A stretch of 64,000 nucleotides of DNA, from the NCBI GenBank assembly GCA_910574805.1, contig CAJTCV010000001.1, positions 124,001 to 188,000 on the forward strand, given 5' to 3'. The first letter of the stretch is position 1; every line of letters starts with the position of its first letter. The notes below the pieces were generated by a model. The model did not search any database, had not been told where the DNA came from, and saw only the letters and a list, made by a program, of their open reading frames with translations. The translations under genes were made by a program, and so were the position numbers. Below, piece by piece: positions 36,981 to 45,537 of this stretch. This DNA is from Lachnospiraceae bacterium (GTDB lineage Bacteria; Bacillota; Clostridia; Lachnospirales; Lachnospiraceae).

Positions 36981-37226
36981 TTAGAGCCGCCACTCCGCAA
37001 ATACGCGCTCCGGATAATTCCCGATACGTTTGTGGTATCTCCCGACAGCTTCCTGAAGATATCCGCTTTCATTGTATGCTTCAAAGGAAACGTGTTTTAT
37101 CCGGCTGTAACCTTTTTCATCCATACTCAGACCCAGCTTTGCGCCAAATTCAACCGGCACTTTTACCTTTCCTCTTACGATTGGACACAGCCATGGCTGA
37201 TGGAGGCTTACTATGCGTTTTTCCAC
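36981..37226 (-). pseudogene. Transposase remnant (IS5/IS1182-type DDE family)
   Basis: The 81-codon frame encodes RIVSLHQPWLCPIVRGKVKVPVEFGAKLGLS and so on in short, matching the internal segment of IS5/IS1182-type transposases (VSLHQP, PIVRGK, PVEFGAK, SFEAYNES, GRYHKRIGNYPERVFA). The match breaks at the point where the family continues with the catalytic Asp (A-D-x-x-Y), replaced here by EWRL and a stop. Upstream the frame is closed by a stop and no N-terminal DNA-binding part is found, nor are inverted repeats seen. It is a dead fragment inside the glycosylation cluster, next to the duplicated WbsX genes. Confidence 0.75.
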
Positions 37227-37330
37227 TGTATGGGTCCTGTTCTCAACAAAATAACCTGATTATCCATTTTCACCAACCCTTATAAATTTAACCTTTCTCT
37301 ATTATGTCTGCATCTCACTTACGTATCATT

Positions 37331-38431
37331 CTAAGTCAAAATCCCATCGAATAATTTCTCAATCTGACAAATATACTTACTTAATTCAAATCTCCCTATC
37401 GATGCCCTACACTCCCTTTTTATAACTCGATAATCTTTATGAATGAAATCCAAAATAGCTTTTGTCGCTTCCTCATCCGTTTCTACTGTCTTTCCACACC
37501 GTTGATCATTCGCCAATATTCTTGAGCCACCAATAACTGATGTAACAAATGGTTTATCCAGCGCCACACCTTCTAAAAGAGCCATCGGAAACCCTTCTGA
37601 AGTTGAAAACATACCTATCACATCGCATTGTGCCATAATAGGAAATGGATTATCAAAATACCCAAGTAGATGAACATACTCCGATAATTGTAACTTTTTT
37701 ACTTTATTCATGACTTGTTCTGTCAAATTTCCATAACCCAAATAATATAAATGTACCTGTGGATTTTCTTTATGCACTTGAACAAATATCTCCAATAGAC
37801 GTAACGGATTTTTTCTTTCATCCAGTCTTCCGATAGAAAGCACTGCCGGATGTTCTAATTTAACCGAAGTTATTTCCTTTGATTTTTCTCTGACATTTTG
37901 TATATCCAACCCATTATAAATAACTTTCATTTTATCTTTACATTCAGGAAATAACATTTCTAATGATTCCGTCGTAATGTCGCTGATTGATACAATTTGG
38001 TCTGCTTTTTCAAAAGCCTTTTTTTGTAATTCATACTCTTCTGCCTTATTTTCCTGCGCCAGATTAAAAACATCACTGTGAATCCATGCGATATTTTTCT
38101 TTCCCGGCGGTAAAAGAAAAGATGGTTTCAAATAGTTAAATGACACATATAAATCGTAATCCTGTGGTATATACCCAGCAATTACCTTATCCCATTCATG
38201 GTACACATCCCGCATTTTGAGATTTCTTTCCGGATCATCAGCTCTTACGTAATAAGGATAGATCTTAATGTTATCATTCACAGGTTCTTTTTTTATATCT
38301 GCATGTTCTATTTCCATAATTCCAATATCGTATTTTCCCGGATTCAGGTTATTTACAATAGTAGTCAAAAGAGATTCCGCTCCTCCGCCTTTAGAAAAAC
38401 TGGAAATAATAAAAAGAATCTTTTTCTTCAT
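37331..38431 (-). CDS. GT4-family glycosyltransferase
   Basis: The 366-aa GT-B transferase opens with ILFIISSFSKGGGAESLLTT, has YNGLDIQNVREKS and AVLSIGRLDERKNPLRLLEI at the start of the second domain, and VIGMFSTSEGFPMALLEGVA as the family donor-site motif with its conserved Glu residues. The length is that of a plain enzyme. Unlike most neighbours it carries no Rossmann-like module at either end. GGAGGAG precedes the ATG. It lies 32 nt after the APS-kinase-like fusion gene. Confidence 0.9.
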   Translation of the reverse strand: MKKKILFIISSFSKGGGAESLLTTIVNNLNPGKYDIGIMEIEHADIKKEPVNDNIKIYPYYVRADDPERNLKMRDVYHEWDKVIAGYIPQDYDLYVSFNYLKPSFLLPPGKKNIAWIHSDVFNLAQENKAEEYELQKKAFEKADQIVSISDITTESLEMLFPECKDKMKVIYNGLDIQNVREKSKEITSVKLEHPAVLSIGRLDERKNPLRLLEIFVQVHKENPQVHLYYLGYGNLTEQVMNKVKKLQLSEYVHLLGYFDNPFPIMAQCDVIGMFSTSEGFPMALLEGVALDKPFVTSVIGGSRILANDQRCGKTVETDEEATKAILDFIHKDYRVIKRECRASIGRFELSKYICQIEKLFDGILT

Positions 38432-38463
38432 CCGCTCCTCCTCGAAACATATATTTAAACCAA

Positions 38464-39627
38464 CTATACCTTTTGAGCTACCATGCGAATACAGACTGCA
38501 TTTTCACCTTTTTTAGGTGTAAACTGATCGCTTTCCTCCTGAAAAATTATAGAGAATCCCACCTTGTTCAGCTTTACTTCCAATTCTTGCAGATCAATAT
38601 ATCTTCTATAATGTCCATCATAAATAAACGCATTTTTTTCTATTTCTTTTCCTAAACCATATTTCTCATCATGTACAGACCATGTTTCAATAAAAAAATA
38701 CCCTTTTTCTTTTAACATATGACTGATTTTATCAAAAAGATGTATTTCCTGCTGTTCAGTAATTTCCGAAAGAGTATATCTACTGTAACAATAGTCATAT
38801 TGCGTCTGATAAATAGTTTCCGCACTGACAAAATCTTCACATATCAAAGTACAATTATCTAAATGTATACTATCCTGCAGTCTCTCTATAGCAATTTTTG
38901 ATGAATCAATTCCAAGAACATTAATACCGTTTTTCGCAAAGTATACGCTGTCATCTCCATTTCCGCATCCCAATTCAATTAAATCTTTACCTGATTCCAT
39001 ATACTTCTGGAAAGTCATATGAGCAAAGGAACTTTCCTTAAATATAATACCATTATCCCCTATACCTGCTTCTGCATAATATTGATCCCAATATTCCTGC
39101 GCACAATTATTCCCTGTTGAAGGTGCTGCCTGATAATTCAAAATTTCCTGAACAGCCTTTTTTAATGACGTTCTTCCATTGTTCTTTATTATGATATCGG
39201 GTGTCTTAGGATATTCAGCCTCTATATCAACACCTACAATACTCCCTCCTTTTTTTGAATACAGACCTTTTCTGTTTCTTTTAATTAATACTTCCAACTC
39301 TACGTCCAGAAACACCTCGATATAATTTTCTATATTTTTACGATTCCATTCACGCACCTCATCAAACATGGCAATCGTACAAATGATCACATTAATTCCC
39401 TGATCGGTCAACAGTTTGCACAACGCATTATAGCGATATGCCCGCTCCAAGCGATCTTCTTTACTGTATCCCAGATCATTTCCTGTTATTTTTCTCAAGA
39501 TATCTCCATCAAGTATTATCGTGTTACTTCTTGTCGATTTCATTTTATAGTACAATCTATTACCAATTGTAGTTTTTCCAGCCCCTGACAAACCTGTTAT
39601 CCAATAAAGCGTCCCTTTGTTTACCAC
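38464..39627 (-). CDS. APS-kinase-like domain fused to a SAM methyltransferase
   Basis: Residues 1-165 resemble adenylylsulfate kinase: P-loop ITGLSGAGKTTIGNRL, LDGDILRKI, GYSKEDRLERAYR and VFLDVELEVLIKRNRKGLY. Residues about 185-387 are a class I methyltransferase with DLIELGCGNGDDSVYFAKNG and LICEDFVSAETIY. No sulfate adenylyltransferase, PAPS reductase or sulfotransferase is nearby, so the kinase half may phosphorylate another nucleotide or a sugar intermediate rather than serve sulfur assimilation. The start is GTG with GGAAGG about 10 nt upstream. It is followed by a GT4 gene and preceded by a sulfatase-like gene. Confidence 0.8.
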   Translation of the reverse strand: MVNKGTLYWITGLSGAGKTTIGNRLYYKMKSTRSNTIILDGDILRKITGNDLGYSKEDRLERAYRYNALCKLLTDQGINVIICTIAMFDEVREWNRKNIENYIEVFLDVELEVLIKRNRKGLYSKKGGSIVGVDIEAEYPKTPDIIIKNNGRTSLKKAVQEILNYQAAPSTGNNCAQEYWDQYYAEAGIGDNGIIFKESSFAHMTFQKYMESGKDLIELGCGNGDDSVYFAKNGINVLGIDSSKIAIERLQDSIHLDNCTLICEDFVSAETIYQTQYDYCYSRYTLSEITEQQEIHLFDKISHMLKEKGYFFIETWSVHDEKYGLGKEIEKNAFIYDGHYRRYIDLQELEVKLNKVGFSIIFQEESDQFTPKKGENAVCIRMVAQKV

Positions 39628-39650
39628 TTATCATTTTCCTTCCAAAATTG

Positions 39651-41441
39651 CTATATAAAATTAAATCTGCCTAAATCTATATCGATATCCTTATACAATT
39701 TCCTGGAATGAATAAATTTTGTATAGTGAAAGATATTTACAAACATGTTTCCACATATTTGTCTCAATTCCTTGATTCTACCGTCATCCAAAGAATCATC
39801 AATTCTACTCTCACATACTTCATCACCTATAAAATAATATTCTTTCCCATATGCATACAAAAAATATTTTTCAAACGTAGACACAACTCCCCGGCACTGA
39901 TACATCTCTTCCCGGCTGAGTTCTCCTGACAAAGTCTTCTGTACAACCAGTTCATTGTAAGCATCCAGATTTTCTATCCGCACATATTCATCCGTCAAAT
40001 TTCCCCAGTCATTTTCATTCAATATGATTTTCTTAATTACATCCGGAAATTTCACAAGACTAAACATAGACTTGACTGTCTGGGGGGGCGCATTTTTTCC
40101 GCTTATGGCGAACATAATATGGATCTTATTATCATCCATGGGAGAATTCCCGACTCTTCCATGGTCACTCATATAAATTTTTACTGCATTTTCCCCATAA
40201 AATTTTTCATAAAATTCCAGTTGCCTGTCAATATACTGTCCCGAATGCTCAGCCTGTCTTTTACAGTTCTCCTGTTGCCAGTCTGCTTTTGAAGAGCCAA
40301 ACCACTGAAGCGTATCTCCATCGCCGCATATAAAAGGTTCATGCGTTTCTCTTAATGTGTGGATCAAAATGCAGACTGGTTCTTCAGTCTTGCATAAAAT
40401 ATCCAATGCATCCCATTGTTTCTGCATGCTTCCTGAAAATTTATTTTCAAAACAATGAACATATGCGATATCTGGATCTTCAAATAATTTTGCAAATCTT
40501 GGCATACCACAGTATCGGAACTCATATCCATTATTTTTAAGAAGACGCAGCAGTTTCATATTCTCTTCAGATAAATTTCCTCTTAAAAATAATCTCCCTT
40601 CTATCGGATATTCTCCCGACAGGATAATTTTCGTAGTCTCCGTAGTCCATGGCATTACTGTATATGCATTCTCAAAACAAATTCCTTCTTCTGTTTTTCT
40701 TTTTAAAAATGGAAATTTATGAATATCATAGTAGGACAACGCATCCACCCAATTAATAATAATATCTTTTTTTCTCCGTCTTTTGATATAATCCTTCACA
40801 TCCTGTAACAACAGTTGCAGATCTTTTTTCAGTGTCTCATATCGTCTACTGTCAGGATAGCGACCGGCAACATACATATCAATATATCGAAATGCATTTG
40901 TAAAGTCTTTTAATAATATATAGTTTTTAATCAGTTTCGGTAATAATCTGCTCTTTTCAGTACAGTCGGCATTCAAATATGCCTGCCTTGTTTCATAAAC
41001 TTTTTTATAATCCGTGAAGTGATCAGCCATATAATCTTCCATAAAGCCAAACAAATCGACCACTTCTCCCTGATAGCCCAATATATTTAGATTTTCAAAA
41101 AAAGCCTTCCTGTACTCGCAGGAACCCAAAATCAAATAATCTACTTCCATCTCCAATATTTGTTCAATTGGATAAATTTCTGTATTGGAGATAAGTCCTT
41201 TATACTGATAATTACGTATTGTCTTATCAAAACAAAAATCTATCTTTAGGCCTTTTGTATTACATGAAATGAAATACAAAAGGCCTTCCGCTTCGATCCC
41301 TACACCATATAACCCAATTTTGCAGCCTGAGAGAAACTTTTCCTCCATATTCCGGACGGCTCTCACTGCTTTTTCGCAAGAAACTTCCCGAAGCATATCA
41401 TAATTCAGCAAAATTTCATCTAATTTTCGATTGATATTCAT
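39651..41441 (-). CDS. Sulfatase/alkaline-phosphatase-superfamily-like protein with N-terminal Rossmann-like module
   Basis: After a short helical start, residues about 38-140 match the shared module (IGLYGVGIEAEGLLYF, FCFDKTIRN, YLILGSCEYRKAF). A helical linker leads to a domain from about 225 with features of the sulfatase/phosphoglycerol-transferase superfamily: IINWVDALSYYD at the first strand, AYTVMPWTTETTKIILSG where the Thr/Ser nucleophile would lie, CILIHTLRETHEPF and IYMSDHGRVGN with the metal-binding Asp-His. No membrane helices or signal peptide are present, unlike LtaS or EptA enzymes, so a cytosolic hydrolase or phospho-group transferase is inferred. The classical Cys-x-Pro-x-Arg formylglycine motif is absent. 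Confidence 0.7.
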   Translation of the reverse strand: MNINRKLDEILLNYDMLREVSCEKAVRAVRNMEEKFLSGCKIGLYGVGIEAEGLLYFISCNTKGLKIDFCFDKTIRNYQYKGLISNTEIYPIEQILEMEVDYLILGSCEYRKAFFENLNILGYQGEVVDLFGFMEDYMADHFTDYKKVYETRQAYLNADCTEKSRLLPKLIKNYILLKDFTNAFRYIDMYVAGRYPDSRRYETLKKDLQLLLQDVKDYIKRRRKKDIIINWVDALSYYDIHKFPFLKRKTEEGICFENAYTVMPWTTETTKIILSGEYPIEGRLFLRGNLSEENMKLLRLLKNNGYEFRYCGMPRFAKLFEDPDIAYVHCFENKFSGSMQKQWDALDILCKTEEPVCILIHTLRETHEPFICGDGDTLQWFGSSKADWQQENCKRQAEHSGQYIDRQLEFYEKFYGENAVKIYMSDHGRVGNSPMDDNKIHIMFAISGKNAPPQTVKSMFSLVKFPDVIKKIILNENDWGNLTDEYVRIENLDAYNELVVQKTLSGELSREEMYQCRGVVSTFEKYFLYAYGKEYYFIGDEVCESRIDDSLDDGRIKELRQICGNMFVNIFHYTKFIHSRKLYKDIDIDLGRFNFI

Positions 41442-41482
41442 TTCTAATTCAGATCCTTAACATTAAATGATTTTTTTATTCT

Positions 41483-42700
41483 TTATACTAATGACTTGTC
41501 TTGATATACAACTTTGCTTAATAATAAGTCAGGATTATCTATATATCTTTTATCAATCCATAATATTTTATTTTCCGGAACTCCCAAATTTATCAAATCG
41601 TTTCGCGCACTTCGAACTGCTCTCTCCCTCAATATTGAAATAATTATATAGTCATACTCATATTGTCTGATGTCCTCAGGATTTTTCACATCCAATATTC
41701 TCTCTAAACTTTTATAATTTTTATCCATCCAGCAAACTATACTATTATCTGTTACATTTCCAATATAATTTTCTAAATGAATGCCGGCAGCTCCCGCACC
41801 ATATAATACAATTTTATCTCCAATCCCAATCCCTCCATACTGTCTCAGGAAAACACCTTCTGGTATATTATCAAATGCATACGGCGCATGCAGTAGCAAC
41901 CAATACATTATATAGAATTTAATCTGATTGTTATCTTTCGAGCATAATATTGTTCCTTTAAATCTCTCATAAAATTCATGATAGCATTGGAATAAATTAG
42001 GAATATCTGTTGTTCTACACTCTCTTTTCAAAGAGTTAATTCGAACTCTATAATGATAAAAACATTCATGTGTGATATATAATTTCTTTGATTCCGCCAA
42101 ACTAGGAAGACACACCATCGTATCATCATACAAAGTATTCATTATACCGCTTTTCATTTGATATTTTTGTATTTTCTCTTTTAAAAAAAGTTTTGACCAA
42201 AGATAGGCCGGTACTCCATACTCAAAAAAGTTACCGGCATATAAAAGTTTCGATTCTATTATTTCAACAAAAATTTCATCTTTATAACACCCTTCATTAA
42301 AATAAGGAGTCCTTATTGATTCGCGATTTTCCCATGAATCAATAACTCCTGATTCTACCACATCAACATCATACATATGCATATATTGGTGAAGTCTTGC
42401 ATACATCTCTGTTTCTATCCAGTCATCTCCATCCACATATCCTATATATTTTCCGGAAGAAGCCAGCATTCCTTCCTTTCTCGCAGAATCAACTCCACCG
42501 TTTTTTTTATGAATGACTTTAATCCGCGCATCTATATGTGCATAATAATCACATATTTGTGGACATTGGTCATCCGAACCATCATCTACCAATATAATTT
42601 CCAAATTTTTATATGTCTGATTCCTAATACTTTGAATACACTGATGCAAATACTGTTCTACCCGATATATAGGCACGATCACACTAATCAAATCCGACAT
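41483..42700 (-). CDS. GT2 glycosyltransferase with C-terminal Rossmann-like module
   Basis: Family 2 motifs are ISVIVPIYRVEQYLHQCIQS, LEIILVDDGSDDQCPQIC, ARKEGMLASSGKYIGYVDGD and DDWIETEMYARL. The middle part has LYDDTMVCLPSL, the usual acceptor-side acidic motif. The final ~110 residues are the module (KIVLYGAGAAGIHLENYI, VCWMDKNYKS, YIIISILRERAVRSA). It is one of the most A+T-rich genes of the window. An 84-nt A+T-rich gap separates it from the upstream TagF-like gene and shows no clear hairpin. Confidence 0.87.
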   Translation of the reverse strand: MSDLISVIVPIYRVEQYLHQCIQSIRNQTYKNLEIILVDDGSDDQCPQICDYYAHIDARIKVIHKKNGGVDSARKEGMLASSGKYIGYVDGDDWIETEMYARLHQYMHMYDVDVVESGVIDSWENRESIRTPYFNEGCYKDEIFVEIIESKLLYAGNFFEYGVPAYLWSKLFLKEKIQKYQMKSGIMNTLYDDTMVCLPSLAESKKLYITHECFYHYRVRINSLKRECRTTDIPNLFQCYHEFYERFKGTILCSKDNNQIKFYIMYWLLLHAPYAFDNIPEGVFLRQYGGIGIGDKIVLYGAGAAGIHLENYIGNVTDNSIVCWMDKNYKSLERILDVKNPEDIRQYEYDYIIISILRERAVRSARNDLINLGVPENKILWIDKRYIDNPDLLLSKVVYQDKSLV

Positions 42701-42784
42701 GATAACATAAGCCTCCCAGATCCATTTAAAAACAACCTAACTTCTACCTAAATTTCAAACAGCATCTGCCTGTATTATAAACAT

Positions 42785-44020
42785 TCAAGTTTTACTTTCT
42801 GTTTCCAATCTCAGTTTCACAATAAGATCCGCAACTCTTTCACTCGCCCGGCCATCCTCCATGATGCCAAGCCGCTTGATAAACTCCTGTCTCTTTTTAT
42901 CATATACCTTCAAATCAAATGTCAGTATATGATTCACCAGTTCCTCGTTATCACAGGCGACAGAAAACGGAATCTCATCCAGCTGGAACATAAAATCCCC
43001 TCTGTCAGCAACATAATCTTTTAAGTCATCCGCATAGATAAACCCCGGCATACCTGTCAGAAAGCTTTCAAATAACGCGGATGAATAATCGGTCAGACAG
43101 ACATCGCTTGCTGCAATGATTTCATTCATATCCGGTCTCTGGCTCACATCAATCAGACGCTCATTATTTTTTTTCATGGGAAATGCATCCATTTGTGCCG
43201 CCAGCTGAGGATGCAGACGCAGAAATACATACCACGTCCCGCCAAAACGACTTTCCAGAGCCTCAATCAGTCTTTCAAAATCAAGAGAACTGCTTTCTGC
43301 TTCTACCTGTCTGTTTTTATTCTGGCTGCCCCCGCGAAAGGTAGGAGCATACAACAGTACATTCGCATCTAATGGAATATGATATTCTTTCCGCAACTGT
43401 ATATGTTTTTCATCTACTCCACGAAACAGCACATCACATCTTGGGGTTCCCGTCTCCACAATCACTCCATCATAAATCAACCCCTCAGGCCACATATTCG
43501 TACACCACCGGCTCCCAGACAGCGCATAATCAATCATTTTTGAATCATATTCACTGACAAGATACGCCATTTTCGGCAGACGGTCTCCCCTGTACTTTCC
43601 AATGGGCTTTACCGCCACTGTTCCATGCCATGTCTGCAGATAGATTGTCCCTTTACGTTTTCTGGTCCCATAGAAAGTCCTTGTATTCGCAATCCAGAAT
43701 CCCGCCGTAGACAGATGATATGCCCTTCGCCACAATGTATTCTTCACCTTTTGAATTTCATTCGGAAATTCTTTTTCTGTATCTTCCAAAAGCCAGATAA
43801 TTTTAAAAGCCGTCTTTCCTTCCCGATTTCTCCTCAGCAATTCTTCGGCAATATACTTCGGGCTGCACCCGTATCCTCCTTGTCCTTCAAAGGTCCACAT
43901 GACAATTTTATCCGGATCAATCGGGAACACCCGGCATACATAATACACAAGGCTGGAAAAGAACGCCTTTATCTTTCTTTTCCAGATATACAATTCTTCT
44001 TGAATATCTGTCTTATGCAT
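42785..44020 (-). CDS. CDP-glycerol:poly(glycerophosphate) glycerophosphotransferase-like (TagB/TagF family)
   Basis: The 411-aa protein shows the family pattern VMWTFEGQGGYGCSPKYIAE, IIWLLED, IYLQTWHGTVAVKPIG, LIYDGVIVETGTPRCDVLF, VLLYAPTFRGG, FLRLHPQLA and ASDVCLTDYSSALFESFL. These enzymes transfer glycerol phosphate, or another polyol phosphate, from a CDP carrier to a growing chain or glycan. With a TagD-like enzyme encoded three genes upstream on the transcript, a CDP-glycerol route is likely. No Rossmann-like module is attached. It lies 16 nt after the Asn-synthetase-like gene. Confidence 0.88.
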   Translation of the reverse strand: MHKTDIQEELYIWKRKIKAFFSSLVYYVCRVFPIDPDKIVMWTFEGQGGYGCSPKYIAEELLRRNREGKTAFKIIWLLEDTEKEFPNEIQKVKNTLWRRAYHLSTAGFWIANTRTFYGTRKRKGTIYLQTWHGTVAVKPIGKYRGDRLPKMAYLVSEYDSKMIDYALSGSRWCTNMWPEGLIYDGVIVETGTPRCDVLFRGVDEKHIQLRKEYHIPLDANVLLYAPTFRGGSQNKNRQVEAESSSLDFERLIEALESRFGGTWYVFLRLHPQLAAQMDAFPMKKNNERLIDVSQRPDMNEIIAASDVCLTDYSSALFESFLTGMPGFIYADDLKDYVADRGDFMFQLDEIPFSVACDNEELVNHILTFDLKVYDKKRQEFIKRLGIMEDGRASERVADLIVKLRLETESKT

Positions 44021-44036
44021 GAACCAGTCCCATCCT

Positions 44037-45077
44037 CTATATTTCCATCAGATTCAAAAACCTTTCCAGACTGTAGACGAGGAATTTCTGCTCTCCCGTC
44101 AGATCTTTTATGCATCCGGGCAAGAATTCTTCCCTTCTCGGACCTTCCCAACTCTTCATCCAATCCTCCGCCGGTCTGGACATCGGCAGTTTCTCAGGAA
44201 TTTCCAGTTCCGGATACTTTATACGAAACAGATCCCGGATCAGATACTTGCTTTCTCCGCTGCGGACTCTTTTTAAATCCAGCGGCTCTGCCATTTTCAG
44301 CCTTTCATAAGGGTCCACCGACTTCACACCGGCATATTTGCATGCATTGGAAAGAGCGCCAGCTGCCGATACCGCATACACTTCACTGATAAACGATATA
44401 AAATCAATTCCGTTTTTCCCCTTACGATATTGATTATATACAGATGTAATGTCTACCGGATCTTTTAACACTTTTTTCGGGTCCACAAAACTAAATCTCT
44501 GAACCCATTCGTCATAACTCCAGTCCCTGGACAGCAACCGGTCCATTCCGCCGAATTCAGTATCCGCACAGTCCCCGTAGATGATACAAGACGCTCCATC
44601 CTCCTTTGCCTTTTTTGCCATTTTATATGCCTGAGGCTCATTCGGTATCGTTGGAGAGCCGTCATGAATCATTAATGCATCCATGCAGTCCGTATAATCT
44701 TTCCAATCTACTTCTACAATCACATGCTCTAAATGATTGATCTCACAGATTCTGCGCGCCTCTTCCGTCTCATCCACAGCATTCTTTCCAATACATTTCG
44801 CTGTATACGCTTTTGTCCCGGCCGGCATATAAGAAGCCAGTATAGCAGAGTCCATTCCGCCGCTCAAAAAAAGCGCCGCATCAGACAGGTTTACCTGCGC
44901 CAACACGTTCTTTATGCTTTCATCAATATCTGTTGCTGTTTTACATGGTATCTTTTCTTCATTCTTGACTAATTTATGATCATGATGCAGAATTCCTTCT
45001 TTAAAGCAACGTTCTTCGTCATATACATAGCGGAATACCAGATAAGAACTCATGCAGTAATTTTTGTCAGCTTTCAT
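44037..45077 (-). CDS. Asparagine-synthetase-like ATP-pyrophosphatase, lacking the glutaminase domain
   Basis: The 346-aa protein carries the PP-loop ALFLSGGMDSAILAS (about 67-81), then AYTAKCIGKNAVDETEEARR and IIYGDCADTEFGGMDRLL, matching the C-terminal synthetase domain of AsnB. The N-terminal Ntn-glutaminase with its Cys2 is missing; only about 50 unrelated residues precede the PP-loop. Such stand-alone domains adenylate a carboxyl group and use ammonia or a separate amidotransferase subunit. In a glycan cluster it may amidate a sugar acid or amino-acid substituent. AAGGAAAGG precedes the ATG, and it follows the tagD-like gene by 16 nt. Confidence 0.82.
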   Translation of the reverse strand: MKADKNYCMSSYLVFRYVYDEERCFKEGILHHDHKLVKNEEKIPCKTATDIDESIKNVLAQVNLSDAALFLSGGMDSAILASYMPAGTKAYTAKCIGKNAVDETEEARRICEINHLEHVIVEVDWKDYTDCMDALMIHDGSPTIPNEPQAYKMAKKAKEDGASCIIYGDCADTEFGGMDRLLSRDWSYDEWVQRFSFVDPKKVLKDPVDITSVYNQYRKGKNGIDFISFISEVYAVSAAGALSNACKYAGVKSVDPYERLKMAEPLDLKRVRSGESKYLIRDLFRIKYPELEIPEKLPMSRPAEDWMKSWEGPRREEFLPGCIKDLTGEQKFLVYSLERFLNLMEI

Positions 45078-45093
45078 AGCCTTTCCTTCCTGT

Positions 45094-45507
45094 TTAAATA
45101 GCCTTTTTTATTTTAGAAGAAGACACTCCATTGGTATAAGGAAAGTAAATTACATCTACCCCTTCTTCATGGAGTTTCCTTTCGTACTCTTTATAACAAT
45201 CCTTACCGGCTGCATCGCTTCCTTTAAACAGCGCATTATAATGCAGCCTGCTCCATGCCTCGTATTTATCTGCATCATCTTCCCGCACAACTTTGTCCAC
45301 ATATCGAATGCTCTCTATGATCTCCATTCTCTGTTCATATGGAATAACCGGCAGTCTTCCCTTCAGTCTCTCTGCCAGTTCATCGCTGCTCACTCCTACA
45401 ATCAAATACTGACATTGCTCCTTTGCTTTTCTTAAAATATTTAAATGTCCGACATGAAACAGATCAAATACGCCCGAAGTATATCCAATCCTGTACTTTT
45501 TCTCCAT
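45094..45507 (-). CDS. tagD: TagD-like glycerol-3-phosphate cytidylyltransferase
   Basis: The 137-aa protein is a stand-alone cytidylyltransferase of normal TagD length: YTSGVFDLFHVGHLNILRKA contains HVGH at 18-21, then RLPVIPYEQRMEII, FKGSDAAGKDCY and the terminal GVSSSKIKKAI (ISSTxI-type motif). The reaction is CTP plus glycerol-3-phosphate to CDP-glycerol, with related polyol phosphates as alternatives. It probably feeds the TagF-like enzymes of the same transcript. Unlike the related gene at the far end of the cluster it lacks the Rossmann-like tail. Confidence 0.9.
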   Translation of the reverse strand: MEKKYRIGYTSGVFDLFHVGHLNILRKAKEQCQYLIVGVSSDELAERLKGRLPVIPYEQRMEIIESIRYVDKVVREDDADKYEAWSRLHYNALFKGSDAAGKDCYKEYERKLHEEGVDVIYFPYTNGVSSSKIKKAI

Positions 45508-45537
45508 CTTTTCTGCCTTTTTCTTCCTGGTTTAGTT

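Noticed and set aside
36940-37330. Complete insertion sequence around the transposase fragment
   Set aside because: No terminal inverted repeats, no target duplication and no N- or C-terminal transposase parts could be found.
38464-39627. Sulfur assimilation (cysC) as the role of the kinase domain
   Set aside because: No other sulfate assimilation gene is nearby and the protein is fused to a methyltransferase inside a glycan operon.
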